In this document: one piece after another, positions 34,787 to 44,752 of the stretch
Position numbering within the stretch: the stretch's first letter is position 1
Layout: every line of letters starts with the position of its first letter
Assembly: GCF_018390645.1 (NCBI RefSeq)
Contig: NZ_JAHBGC010000052.1
Coordinates: forward strand, 179,861-243,860
Source of the DNA: Ancylobacter dichloromethanicus
GTDB taxonomy: Bacteria; Pseudomonadota; Alphaproteobacteria; Rhizobiales; Xanthobacteraceae
Direction of reading: 5' to 3'
Length of the DNA stretch: 64,000 bases
Notes under the pieces: generated by a model
Told to the model about the DNA's origin: nothing
Database searches by the model: none
What the model saw: the letters and a program-made list of their open reading frames with translations, nothing else
Made by a program: the position numbers and the translations under genes

Positions 34787-37700
34787 CGCAGCAGGCTCCC
34801 GTCGCGGCGATCCGACGTCGCCTTGGCCTTTAGGGCCTCCATCGCCGCCACCGTCGGTTCGGTGCGCAGGTGCCGGTCGATCAGCCGGGCGCCTTCCTCG
34901 GGGATGTGGATGGGGGAGGCGGGAAGGGCCTCGCCGCCGAGTTCGGCGGTGGGGCGCAGCTTGCGGGTCAGCTTGTCGGCGACGTCCTGCAGCGTGGCGC
35001 CGGCGCCCAGCCCCAGCATCGGCAGCGCGACATTGTGGCGGCGCTGCATTTCCATGTCGAGCTCCAGCCCCATCAGCGAATCCATGCCGATGTCGCCGAG
35101 CGGTCGCGACGGGTCGATCGTATCCGACGGCAGGCGCAGGATGCGCCCCAGTTCACCGGTCAGCAGGCGCAGCACCGTCGCCCGCGCCTCGCTGTCGCTC
35201 TGGTCGCGGATCAGCGCGACAAGGTCCGCCTCGCCACCGACCTCGGTGGCGTCGTCCACTGTCGGGCGCAGCGCGGCAAAGCTGGCGCCGCCCATCACCG
35301 CCAGTTCGCGCCCCGCCCGCCAGTCGACCGGTGCGTGGACCATGACCGGCGGCGTGCCGGCATCCGCCAGATATCCGCCCAGCCGGTCCAGCGCGGCGGC
35401 GGCGGTGAGCATGCCGAGGCCGAGGCGGCGGCTCAGCCTTTCCGATGTCGCCGCATCGCGTGCCAGTACCCCCGTATCGGAGATCGCGCCCCAGGCGATG
35501 GCGAGCGCCGGACGACCCTCGCGATGCCGGCGGCGGGCCACAGCTTCCAGATAGGCATTGGCCGCGACATAGGCGCCCTGGCCGGGATTGCCGACCAGGG
35601 TGGTGGCGGATGAGAACAGCACGAAATAGTCCAGCTCCAGCCCGGCGGTCGCCGCGTCGAGATGGCGGGCGCCATCCACTTTCGGCGCCAGAACCTTCTC
35701 GAAGCGCTCGCGGTCGAGGTCGCGGATCAATGCGTCGTCCAGCACCATGGCGGTATGGATGACCCCGGCGATGCGGCCATGGCGGGCGCGAAGCTGCGCG
35801 ATCAGCGCGGCACAGGCCTCGGCATCGCGCACGTCAAGCCGCTCGGCGACGATGTCCGCGCCCTCGACCGCCAGCGGTGGATCGATGACGCCGCGCCGCG
35901 AGGCCACCACGATGTGCCGCGCGCCCCGCTCGGCCAGCCAGCGGGCGGTTTCGCGGCCAAAGCCGCCACTGCCGCCGACGACGAGGTGCACGCCCTCCGA
36001 GGCGGCTGCAAAGGTGCCGGAGGATGCGGGGGCGGCCGGCGGGTGCGCTGGCGGGCGGATGAGAATCTTGCCGACATGGCCGGAACCCTGCATTAGCCGG
36101 AACGCCGCGCGGGCCTCCTCGGCGGCGAATACGCGATAGGGCAGGGGCCGCAGCGTGCCGGCCGCGAATAGACGTCCGAGTTCGGCGAGCATGTCCGCGG
36201 CCAGCGCCGGCCGGGCGGCGATGAACTGGTCGGCATCGACGCCGAAATAGGTCAGGTTGCGGGCGAAGGGCCGCAGCCCGAGAGCGGTGTTGGCGACGAA
36301 ATCGCGCTTGCCGAGTTCGACGAAGCGGCCGAACGGCTTGAGCGCCCGCAGCGACAATTCCATCGGCCGCCCGGCGAGCGAGTTCAGCACGACGTCGCAG
36401 CCGCCCTGGGTGCGCAGCGTCTCGGCGAAGGCAGTGCTGCGTGAATCATGCACATCCTCGGCGCCGAACAGGCGGACGAGGGCGCGCTTTTCCGGCGAGC
36501 CGGCGGTGGCGATCACGCGCGCGCCGCGCATCCGGGCGATCTGGATCGCGGCCAGCCCGACCCCTCCAGCGGCGCCGTGGATCAGCACCGTTTCGCCGGC
36601 CTCCAGACGCGCGCAATGCACCAGCCCGTACCATGCGGTCAGAAAGGCCACCGGGAGCGTTGCCGCGGCGTCGGCGGGGATGCCGGCGGGCGTGGGCAAG
36701 ACCGCGGCCGCGGGCACGGTGACATGGGTGGCGAAGGCGCCCGGCGCGAAGGCGACGACGGCGTCGCCGGGCCGGAGACCAGTGACGTCGGCGCCGACCC
36801 TCGCGACAGTTCCGGCGCATTCGAAGCCCAGCGTCGGGCCGGCAAAGCCCTGAGCCAGCATATCGTCGCCGATGAGCCCCTGCGCGAACATCACGTCGCG
36901 GAAATTCAGCGCCGTCGCGCCAATGGAGATCTCGACCTCGCCGGGCCCGGGTGCGCGACGGGACTCTGACTGCCAGGCCAGGCGGTCGAGCGATCCCGGC
37001 AGCGTCATGGCGAGCCGAGCGGCGGTTTCCAAATTGTTCGCGCGGGCCGGTGCCGCTGGCGCGAGGCGCACGGCCTTCAGACCGTCGCGATCGAGCACCA
37101 GCTCCCGCTCACCCCGCAGCCCGGTCACGGCGCGGGCAAGCTCGCGCATGGCCGCGGCGTCGATGATTGGCTGGTCGACAGCGATCAGCCTTATGTCGAG
37201 ATCGGGATATTCGTTCATCGCGGTGCGGCCGAAGGCCCACAGCGCCGCCGCACCGGGTGCGGCGCCCAACGGGTCGCCGTCGACCAGCAGGCGCAGTGGC
37301 GGCTGCCTAGGGCCGGCACGCAGCGCCTCCAGCAGCTTGCGCGCCTGGTCCAGCGTGTCGGCGAGAGAGGCAGCGTCCTGGCCAACGGCGAGGCGCCATA
37401 CGAGCAGGCCGCCCGTCGTCCCGACGACCGGCGACAACGGGTCGGGGTCGAAAATGTAACCCGCATCCGAGATCAGGCACGATCGCGCGTCATCCTTCAG
37501 CAGGGCCATCAGTCCCGCCACGGCAACCTGGTCGTCTGTCTCCTCCGCGTTGCGCACGGCAAGTAGCGCGATATCCGTCGTCGCACGGGCGCCCTGCCGC
37601 CGGGTACCCCGGCCGCTGTCCGGCGCATCGACCGTCATCAGCCGGGCGAAGCCGGTCGTCGCGAAGCGGAGCGACACCAGCGCGCCGCCGGGCCGCAAGG

Positions 37701-40700
37701 CGGCGCCGAGCCGGCGGGCCGTCTCGCCGGCCGGATCGAGCGGCAGGCGGGGGTCGCAATACACCGCCAAATCCGTTGCAGGTAAATCATTGTCGGCCCC
37801 GAGGACCATCGCCGCCGATGGCCGGAGGCGATCGGCGAGGGTGGGGTGGGCGATGGGGGCGGTGGGGATGATCGTCAGGACGATACGGCCGGCATCGACC
37901 AGCGGGCGCAGCGCGTCGAGCAGCACGCCGTGGCGTTCAACCACGGTCACCGCCAGCGGCGCATCGAGGTCGCGCGCGGCTTCCGCCACCAGCGCGGCCG
38001 CCTCGTCGGCGAGCCCGCGGGCGGCCGGCGAGGCGCTTTCCCACTGGTCGATGAGACCGGCAGCGTGGACGATGGGGACGGTGTGGCGCATATGGACCGC
38101 AAGCTCGCTGGCGAGGCGGGCGCCGATGGCGAGTTCGGCGGCGCGGTCGGGGGCGAGACGGGCGATCTCGTGCAGCAGCGGCTCGGGCGACGGCAGGTCG
38201 CTCTGCGGCAGGACACGCCATCCCTCTCCCTCGACATGCTCGGCGAGCCCGCCTTCGGCCAGCAGCGCGAGCAGCGACAGCAACAGCGGGCGCTGTTCGG
38301 CCGCGAGGTGCCCCTGTTCGACCAGCGCGTCGATGTCGAGCGGGGCCTCGGCCAGCCGCGCCTCGCCGGCGATCTCGGTCACCGCCCGATGGGCGATGGC
38401 ATAGGCAAGGGCGTCGAGGATCAGCGCGTCGTCGGCGGCGGGAACATCGCCGGCGGCGTCGAGGAAGGCCTCGACGCGCCGGGCCGCCTGCGTCACCGCC
38501 GGGCCGAGCCGGACGTAGCTCTGGCGGAAGTCATGGTCGAGCGTCTCTTCGACGGCGAGCGCCACCGCCCGCAGTTCGACGCCTTCGAACACCGCGATCT
38601 CGGCATCCGCCTCGTCGAGCATGGCGACGTCGAGTTCAAGGGCGCGCGCGCTGGCCCGCCGGACCGTCAATGCCGCGCGCACCGGCAGCCCCGCGCGCCG
38701 CACCGTGAGCGCGGCGAAGCGCACCGGCAGATAGGCGACGCCGGCACGTGCCGGCAGCCCCTCGGCGGCGAGTACCAGGCCATGCAGGGCGGCATCGGCC
38801 AGCGTCGGCGCCAGCACATAGCCATGCTGGGGCGCGTCGGGCGTCGCCAGAGCGAGATGGATATGCGTGCCCGCGCGCCGGGCGGAACGCACCAGCCGGA
38901 AGGCGGGGCCATAGTCGAGGCCGAGCCGGGAAGCCGCCGCGTAGAGGGCGTCGGCATCGAGAACGGCGCCGTCGCTGTCCTCGATCCCGTCCTCTTCGGC
39001 GGGCGCACGTGCGGCGGGAGACGAAGCCAGGGCGCCGTCGGCCAGCACGCGGCCCTGCGCGTTGAGGCTCCAGTCGTGCGAGCCGCGCATGCGCGAGGAG
39101 ACCGTGGCGACGCCCGTGGAATCGAGCACCACCCGTGTTTCGACACTCTCGCCCGGCGACAGGCGGAGGGCGGCCGGAATGACGAAATCCTCGACCCGCA
39201 GGCGATCGGTGCGGAGCACGTCGCGCCCGGCCGCCAGTACCATCTCGACCAGAGCCGTGGCCGGCAGCACGACATGGCCGCCGACCCTGTGGTCGGCGAG
39301 GAAGGGGTGGGTGTCGATGTCGAGCGTGCCCCGCCATTCGCTGCCGTCGCCAAGCAGGCGCGCGCCGAGCAGAGGGTGATCGGGACCGGCGCCGCCGATC
39401 AGGTCGATCGCCTGCGAGGAGCGCGGCGGATGGATCGGCTGGCGTGTCCACGGGGTCTTCGGCAGATCGAGGCGGCCGGGCGCGACCGGTGCGCCGAACA
39501 GCTTTTCCTCGTCCACCGCCGCACCGTTGACCAGCGCGGCGAGCAGGCTGCGCGCGACGGGATCGTCTTCCGCCGTGTCCTTCTCCTGCAGCGAGGCGAG
39601 CACGGTCGCCGTGCGTCCCTCATCGGCGAGAATTTCCCGGAGGAAGCCGGTCAGGACCGCCTTCGGCCCGATCTCCAGAAAGATCCCGATCGAGCTGTCG
39701 CGCGCCACCCGGCGCACGGCCGCGTCGAACTGCACCGGCTGGCGGATATTGTCCCACCAGTAGGCGGCACCGAGCAGCGCTTCGCCGATGGGGCGTCCGG
39801 TCACGGTCGAGATGAACGGGATGGACGGCGCACGCGGCGACAGCATCGACAGCGTTTCGAGAATGGGCTCGCACAGCGGGCCCATGGCCGGCGAGTGGAA
39901 GGCGTAGTCGATGCCGAGGCGCTTGGCGACCACGCTCTGCCCGCGCGCGCGGCGCAGCACCGCGTCGATGGCGGGACCGGGGCCGGACAGGGTCACGCCC
40001 TTGGGCGCGTTGACGGCGCCGATGACGACTTCGGGCTGGGCGGCGGCGGCGATCAGTTCTTCCGCCTGTTGCGGGCTCGCCATCAGGAACGCCATCGCGC
40101 CGGAACCCCGGGTGCGGCCCTGCAACTGGCTGCGCCAGTAGATGAGGCGTACCGCGTCGAGCAGGCTCAGGGCGTCGGCAATGTGCGCGGCGGCGATTTC
40201 GCCGACGCTGTGGCCCATCACCGCCGCCGGCGTGCAGCCTTCCGCCATCAGGGCACGGGCGAGCGCGACCTCAAGCGCGAAGATGAGCGGCTGGGCCATC
40301 TCGGTGGCGGCGAGGGCGGCCTCGTCGGGTGGCTGCTGGAATGCCTCGGCCAGCGACCAGCCGGCGAGCGGCCTGAACACGGCGTCGATCTGCTCGACGC
40401 CCTCGCGGAAGACCGCGCTCGCCTGCCAGGCCGCGTGACCCATGCCGGCATATTGCCCGCCATTGCCGGTGAAGACGAAAGCGACCCCCCCGCTGGCGCC
40501 GCGCGGCGCACCGCGCAGCAGCATCCCCTCGCCCTGCCCGGCGGCGAGGCGGCGCAAACGGCCGGCGATGTCAGGCCCGTCCAGCGTGACCGCCAGACGA
40601 TGCGGCAGCTTCGCGCGGCCATAGGCGGCGGCATGGGCGAGGCGTTCGGGCGCCGGCTCGTCCTCCAGCCGGTCGGCATAGGCCTCGGCGAGGGCCGACA

Positions 40701-42102
40701 GGCTCTGCGGGTCCGGCGCCGAGATCATCAGCACGGGGGCGGCGGCGCGGGCATCGGCCGCCGGCACCTCATGCGGGTCCGGCAGGCGGATGACGGCATG
40801 GGCGTTGGTGCCGCCGAAGCCGAAGGAGGAAATGCCGGCGAGCCGCGCATCGGCATGAAGCGCGAGCGGGCCGGCGGCGGGGGCGAGGTTCAGCGCTTCG
40901 AAGTCGATGTTCCGGTTCAGCGTGTCGAGGTGCAGCGAGGCGGGCAGTTGCCGCCGCTCCAGCGCGTTCAGCGCCTTCAGTAGCCCGGCAAGGCCGGAGG
41001 CGGGTTCGAGATGGCCGATATTCGACTTCACCGAGCCGATGGGCAGCGGCGAGGAGCGCCGGCCGCCGAGCGCGGCGCCGATGGCGCGGGCCTCGGCGGG
41101 ATCGCCGACCAGTGTGCCGGTGCCGTGCGCTTCGATGAAGGCGAGCCGCTGCGGGTCGATGCCGCGCTGCTCGTAAAGCTGTTCCAGCAGCCTCTGCTGC
41201 GCCCGGCTCTCCGGCATGGCGATGCCCAGCGTGCGCCCGTCGGAATTGGTGCCGCTCGCCATCACCACGGCGCGCGGCGTCCGTCCGTCGCCGCCAAGGC
41301 GGCTGAGCACGGTGACGACGCCGCCCTCGGCGCGGACATAGCCGTCCGCCGCGCCGGAGAAGGGGCGGCAGCGCCCGGTCGGCGAAAGCATGCCGGCGCG
41401 CGAGAAGCCGATGAAGTTGAACGGGCTCGCCAGGATGTTGACCCCGGCGACGACTGCAGTGTCGATTTCCCCGCTCTCGATCGCCTTCACCGCCCGGTCG
41501 AACGCCACCAGCGAGGAGGAGCAGGCGGTGTCGATGGTCAGGCTCGGACCGGTGAAGCCGAAGACATGCGAGATGCGGTTGGCGATGATCGACAGCGCGT
41601 TGCCGGTGACGAAATGCGCGTCGGCCGCCGTGATGTCGGAAATGAAATGCAGCGAATGGTCGAGCGAGGAGGCGCCGACGAAGACGCCGACATTGGCGCC
41701 GGCGAGCGAGGCCAGCGGGATGTTGGCGTCCTCGAACGCCTCGCGCACCAGTTCCAGCAGCAGCCGCTGCTGCGGGTCGATCTGTTCCGCCTCGCGCGGC
41801 GACAGACCGAACGCACCGGCGTCGAAGCCGAAGATGTCGTCCAGCACGCCGGCGGCGAAACTGTAGGCCCGCCCCGGCGTGCCGCGAACCGGATGCAGGA
41901 ACCGTTCATGCGACCAGCGGGTGGCCGGAATCTCGCTGACCGAGCAGACGCCCGCGGTCAGCAGCGACCAGAAGGCGGCCTCGTCCGGGGCCCCCGGCAG
42001 CCGGCAGGCGCAGCCCATGATCGCCGCCGCGTGCAGCGGCGGAGATACGGGAGGCGGGGCGCCATCCGCGCCTTGAACGATGCTATCCAATCGGCACCTC
42101 AT
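34783..42102 (-). CDS. Multidomain fatty-acid/polyketide synthase (RkpA-like)
   Basis: The 2439-residue type I synthase has the domain order KS-AT-DH-(degenerate methyltransferase-like region)-ER-KR-ACP. Seen directly are KS Cys ~193 in DTACSSSL with EAHGTGT and NIGHLEP, AT GHSVGE (~631), DH HPFLADHRVGGH (~935), ER HGAAGGVGLAA (~1842), KR VVGGSGGFG (~2042), and ACP GMDSLMG (~2341). There is no thioesterase, so the chain must be released by another enzyme, plausibly the coupled alpha-oxoamine synthase. One fully reducing module implies iterative synthesis of a saturated chain. The start at 42102 is chosen because protein-like sequence begins ~25 residues before the KS; upstream reading is Arg-rich shadow. 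Size and layout match rhizobial RkpA. Confidence 0.93.
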   Translation of the reverse strand: MRCRLDSIVQGADGAPPPVSPPLHAAAIMGCACRLPGAPDEAAFWSLLTAGVCSVSEIPATRWSHERFLHPVRGTPGRAYSFAAGVLDDIFGFDAGAFGLSPREAEQIDPQQRLLLELVREAFEDANIPLASLAGANVGVFVGASSLDHSLHFISDITAADAHFVTGNALSIIANRISHVFGFTGPSLTIDTACSSSLVAFDRAVKAIESGEIDTAVVAGVNILASPFNFIGFSRAGMLSPTGRCRPFSGAADGYVRAEGGVVTVLSRLGGDGRTPRAVVMASGTNSDGRTLGIAMPESRAQQRLLEQLYEQRGIDPQRLAFIEAHGTGTLVGDPAEARAIGAALGGRRSSPLPIGSVKSNIGHLEPASGLAGLLKALNALERRQLPASLHLDTLNRNIDFEALNLAPAAGPLALHADARLAGISSFGFGGTNAHAVIRLPDPHEVPAADARAAAPVLMISAPDPQSLSALAEAYADRLEDEPAPERLAHAAAYGRAKLPHRLAVTLDGPDIAGRLRRLAAGQGEGMLLRGAPRGASGGVAFVFTGNGGQYAGMGHAAWQASAVFREGVEQIDAVFRPLAGWSLAEAFQQPPDEAALAATEMAQPLIFALEVALARALMAEGCTPAAVMGHSVGEIAAAHIADALSLLDAVRLIYWRSQLQGRTRGSGAMAFLMASPQQAEELIAAAAQPEVVIGAVNAPKGVTLSGPGPAIDAVLRRARGQSVVAKRLGIDYAFHSPAMGPLCEPILETLSMLSPRAPSIPFISTVTGRPIGEALLGAAYWWDNIRQPVQFDAAVRRVARDSSIGIFLEIGPKAVLTGFLREILADEGRTATVLASLQEKDTAEDDPVARSLLAALVNGAAVDEEKLFGAPVAPGRLDLPKTPWTRQPIHPPRSSQAIDLIGGAGPDHPLLGARLLGDGSEWRGTLDIDTHPFLADHRVGGHVVLPATALVEMVLAAGRDVLRTDRLRVEDFVIPAALRLSPGESVETRVVLDSTGVATVSSRMRGSHDWSLNAQGRVLADGALASSPAARAPAEEDGIEDSDGAVLDADALYAAASRLGLDYGPAFRLVRSARRAGTHIHLALATPDAPQHGYVLAPTLADAALHGLVLAAEGLPARAGVAYLPVRFAALTVRRAGLPVRAALTVRRASARALELDVAMLDEADAEIAVFEGVELRAVALAVEETLDHDFRQSYVRLGPAVTQAARRVEAFLDAAGDVPAADDALILDALAYAIAHRAVTEIAGEARLAEAPLDIDALVEQGHLAAEQRPLLLSLLALLAEGGLAEHVEGEGWRVLPQSDLPSPEPLLHEIARLAPDRAAELAIGARLASELAVHMRHTVPIVHAAGLIDQWESASPAARGLADEAAALVAEAARDLDAPLAVTVVERHGVLLDALRPLVDAGRIVLTIIPTAPIAHPTLADRLRPSAAMVLGADNDLPATDLAVYCDPRLPLDPAGETARRLGAALRPGGALVSLRFATTGFARLMTVDAPDSGRGTRRQGARATTDIALLAVRNAEETDDQVAVAGLMALLKDDARSCLISDAGYIFDPDPLSPVVGTTGGLLVWRLAVGQDAASLADTLDQARKLLEALRAGPRQPPLRLLVDGDPLGAAPGAAALWAFGRTAMNEYPDLDIRLIAVDQPIIDAAAMRELARAVTGLRGERELVLDRDGLKAVRLAPAAPARANNLETAARLAMTLPGSLDRLAWQSESRRAPGPGEVEISIGATALNFRDVMFAQGLIGDDMLAQGFAGPTLGFECAGTVARVGADVTGLRPGDAVVAFAPGAFATHVTVPAAAVLPTPAGIPADAAATLPVAFLTAWYGLVHCARLEAGETVLIHGAAGGVGLAAIQIARMRGARVIATAGSPEKRALVRLFGAEDVHDSRSTAFAETLRTQGGCDVVLNSLAGRPMELSLRALKPFGRFVELGKRDFVANTALGLRPFARNLTYFGVDADQFIAARPALAADMLAELGRLFAAGTLRPLPYRVFAAEEARAAFRLMQGSGHVGKILIRPPAHPPAAPASSGTFAAASEGVHLVVGGSGGFGRETARWLAERGARHIVVASRRGVIDPPLAVEGADIVAERLDVRDAEACAALIAQLRARHGRIAGVIHTAMVLDDALIRDLDRERFEKVLAPKVDGARHLDAATAGLELDYFVLFSSATTLVGNPGQGAYVAANAYLEAVARRRHREGRPALAIAWGAISDTGVLARDAATSERLSRRLGLGMLTAAAALDRLGGYLADAGTPPVMVHAPVDWRAGRELAVMGGASFAALRPTVDDATEVGGEADLVALIRDQSDSEARATVLRLLTGELGRILRLPSDTIDPSRPLGDIGMDSLMGLELDMEMQRRHNVALPMLGLGAGATLQDVADKLTRKLRPTAELGGEALPASPIHIPEEGARLIDRHLRTEPTVAAMEALKAKATSDRRDGSLLR

Positions 42103-42208
42103 CTGAAATCTGCCGGATATCTGCGCCCGGCCGTGACAGGCCGGGCCTCCAGGGCGCAGCAGGCTCCGGGGGCGCAGCCATTTCCGAGGGCGATGGCGCC
42201 GGCGGCGC

Positions 42209-44752
42209 CTATCTCCCGGACGCGGCGGAACGTGCCATCCCGGCCGGCACCGCCCCGTCGTCCGATGTCGCGTCCGTCTCGCGACTGGACTGGTCGATCC
42301 GCTGCTGGATGCGGCCGGAGACCGCCTCGCTCCACCGGGCGAAGTCATACTTGCCGGAGACCCGGGTCAGGCCCGCCGCGGCGCGGGTGGCGCGCAGATC
42401 GGCGTCGGCGGCCGCCTGGTGCATGGCGCGGGCGGCGGCCTCGATGTCGGGGACGCCCCACTGGCCGATATAACCGCGGCTCGCCAGATATTCCGGCGGC
42501 GCCGGGGTCTGCTGCACCGGGACCAGGAAGGCATTCTCGGCGTCGCAGAAATCCTGCGAGCCGGAATAGTCGGAGACGACCACCGCCTTGCCCGCGAACA
42601 TGGCGTCGGCGATGAAGTAGCCGAAGCCCTCCGAGCGGTGCAGCGAGACCATGGCGTCGACGCTCCACATCAGCGTCCAGTATTCCTCGGCGGTCAGGTT
42701 GCCCTCGACCAGCGCGATGCGGTCGTCGCCGGCGATCCGCTCCTCGATTTCCTCCCAGTAGGAATCGATGTTGCTCCAGTGGCCGGGATTGACCTCGCGG
42801 ATCTTGATCAGCAGCCGCACGTCGAGGTCGCTTTCCTCGAAGGCGCGCTGGAACGCCTTGACCACGTCGAGCGGGTTCTTGCGCACGATGGAGGAGCCGA
42901 ACTCCGCCGCTGTGAGAAAGATGAACTCGGACGGCTCGCGCCGGAACCGGTCGAGGAAGGAGACGTGGCCGAGCGGGGCGTGCAGCCCCTTGTCGACCAC
43001 CGTCACCGGCACCGGGGTGATCTTGCGATAGGCCTCGGCGACGTAGTTGCTGGGGGTCCAGATCTCGTCGACGGCGAGCGCGCCCAGCGTGTGGTTGGCC
43101 GGGGGACGGTCGCTCTCCCAGAGGTAGAAGCCGATGATGTGGGCGTCCTCGCAGATGCCGGCGAAGCGGGCGATCATCTCCGGCGCCCGGTCGGCGTTCA
43201 CGCATAGCAGGACGACGCGGGCACGCACCCCGACATTCGGGTTGTAGCCCGGGTCGGGATTGACGCAGGACCCGTCATCGGCGTTGAACACCAGCGGCGC
43301 GAACGACGACAGCGCCTCGACGAACATGCTGAGATTGCGCCCGACCCCGGTGTCGTTGGCATGGCCGATGATGACCAGGTCGCGCCGGGGCACCTCGTCG
43401 CGCAGGGCGACCGGGGCGGTCTCGACCCGGCCCGCCGCCGACAGCACGGACAGTTCGGGAACCCGGGCATAGACCTCGCGATGAAGCCGCCCGCGCCAGA
43501 AATCGGTGCCGTGCTCGGCGACCGCCACGGAAGGGTAGGGCGTGTCGGCGAGGATCGAGATCAGCGCGAGGTCGAAGCGGGTGAAGTCCGGGGTGCCCCC
43601 GGCGCCCCAATGGGCGCGCCAGACATGCGGGGTGAAGGAGAGCCGGTCGGGCTGGGTGACGTCGAGCGCGACTTCCCTGAAGCTGGTCAGGCGGCTGAAG
43701 TTCTCGTCCCGCAACTGGCTGCCGAGCCCCTGGTCCTCCAGCAGGAACAGCCAGTACCAGCTCCACGGCAGATCGCGGTTGCGGAACATGTCGGCCGGCG
43801 CCGACAGCGAGCGCCGCAGCCCGTCCGAAACCAGCTTGACGTTGTTCTTGTCGGCGATGAAGGGCGCGGTGGCGAACTTGTACTGGAGAAGGCGCAGGCC
43901 CTCCTCGGTGAAGATGTCGATGTGTGGGTAGTGCCGGCGCCAGAAGGCGAAGAGGGTGAGACTGATCTCATGCTTCATCACCCGCCGGTTCATCACCGGT
44001 TCGCTGAGAAGGGTGTGGATCTCGTCGGTGAGGCAGAAGACGTGACGCTTGTACCAGTCCTCGAATACCTCGGAGACAATCCAGTTCGCCACTGACTGCC
44101 CGCCTGAAAGCTTGCTCTTCAGTTCGAGACGATTGGCCATGTAGCGGGTGTAGACCGAGGCGCGCCAGCGGGCCGGCGGCTCGTCGGAAGTCTCCAGGCG
44201 ACGGGTGACATTGGGAATGTCATGCCACACGAGATGGCGCAGGCGCGCCTCCCGGGCGCTGTCCCCGATGCCGGCGATGAAATGGCCGAGTTCCTCGCGG
44301 ACCGCCGGTTCGGTCCAGAAAGCCGGCGCGGCGAACGGGCCGGCGGCGGCGCTCGATCCGTCGACGCGCAGCACCATCTGCCGATGCGCCGAGAGACGGT
44401 GGCCGGTGACGTGAACCGGCATCTGGGCCTCGGGCGAGGTGGTGCGCTCGAACACCGTGTTGCCGTCGACCTCGAGGCGCAGCGCGACCGGCCTGAGCAG
44501 GTCGTCGCGATTGAAGCCCCAGACGACGCACTGTCCGCCCTCGACGAACACGCCGCCGAGCGCGCTCCCGCCGTCCTCTATCTGTAAGTAATTTTCAGCA
44601 GAAATAGCAATTTCGCATGCGCTCTGAAGTTGATCTTCAGGTTTCATGCCTTCGCTGCCCATCCGCGTTTCGCGCAAATTTTGAACCGGCGAGACCATGC
44701 TCTCCGGTCCGAAATCGCGTCCAGCCTGATGCCCGAAGGTCTCAAAATTCAT
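42209..44752 (-). CDS. Large glycosyltransferase (GT4-like C-terminal domain)
   Basis: The 847-residue protein has a GT-B transferase in its C-terminal half: RDLVIIGHANDTGVGRNLSM, TPSNYVAEAYRKITPV, FIFLTAAEFGSSIVRKNPLDVV and SEGFGYFIADAMFAGKAV. In the last motif Asp replaces the usual second Glu of EGFGxxxxE. The N-terminal ~400 residues are a separate region (early beta-rich part, then helical) that I cannot assign; it could bind acceptor or be a second catalytic unit. Several early Met codons (44752, 44698, 44662, 44647) could serve as start. It is 106 bases upstream of the synthase gene on the same strand and heads this leftward operon. Confidence 0.83.
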   Translation of the reverse strand: MNFETFGHQAGRDFGPESMVSPVQNLRETRMGSEGMKPEDQLQSACEIAISAENYLQIEDGGSALGGVFVEGGQCVVWGFNRDDLLRPVALRLEVDGNTVFERTTSPEAQMPVHVTGHRLSAHRQMVLRVDGSSAAAGPFAAPAFWTEPAVREELGHFIAGIGDSAREARLRHLVWHDIPNVTRRLETSDEPPARWRASVYTRYMANRLELKSKLSGGQSVANWIVSEVFEDWYKRHVFCLTDEIHTLLSEPVMNRRVMKHEISLTLFAFWRRHYPHIDIFTEEGLRLLQYKFATAPFIADKNNVKLVSDGLRRSLSAPADMFRNRDLPWSWYWLFLLEDQGLGSQLRDENFSRLTSFREVALDVTQPDRLSFTPHVWRAHWGAGGTPDFTRFDLALISILADTPYPSVAVAEHGTDFWRGRLHREVYARVPELSVLSAAGRVETAPVALRDEVPRRDLVIIGHANDTGVGRNLSMFVEALSSFAPLVFNADDGSCVNPDPGYNPNVGVRARVVLLCVNADRAPEMIARFAGICEDAHIIGFYLWESDRPPANHTLGALAVDEIWTPSNYVAEAYRKITPVPVTVVDKGLHAPLGHVSFLDRFRREPSEFIFLTAAEFGSSIVRKNPLDVVKAFQRAFEESDLDVRLLIKIREVNPGHWSNIDSYWEEIEERIAGDDRIALVEGNLTAEEYWTLMWSVDAMVSLHRSEGFGYFIADAMFAGKAVVVSDYSGSQDFCDAENAFLVPVQQTPAPPEYLASRGYIGQWGVPDIEAAARAMHQAAADADLRATRAAAGLTRVSGKYDFARWSEAVSGRIQQRIDQSSRETDATSDDGAVPAGMARSAASGR

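Noticed and set aside
32135..35554. 1139-residue open frame on the plus strand
   Set aside because: It runs antisense through three well-supported genes (glycosyltransferase, oxoamine synthase, end of the synthase) and its composition is shadow-like.
37500..38100. Methyltransferase domain within the large synthase
   Set aside because: The region has a methyltransferase-like pattern (LRPGGALVSLRF) but no clear SAM-binding glycine motif, so an active domain is not claimed.
37846..40983. 1045-residue open frame on the plus strand opposite the large synthase
   Set aside because: Arg/Gly/His-rich translation without family features, exactly antisense to clear KS-AT-DH domains; a typical high-GC shadow frame.
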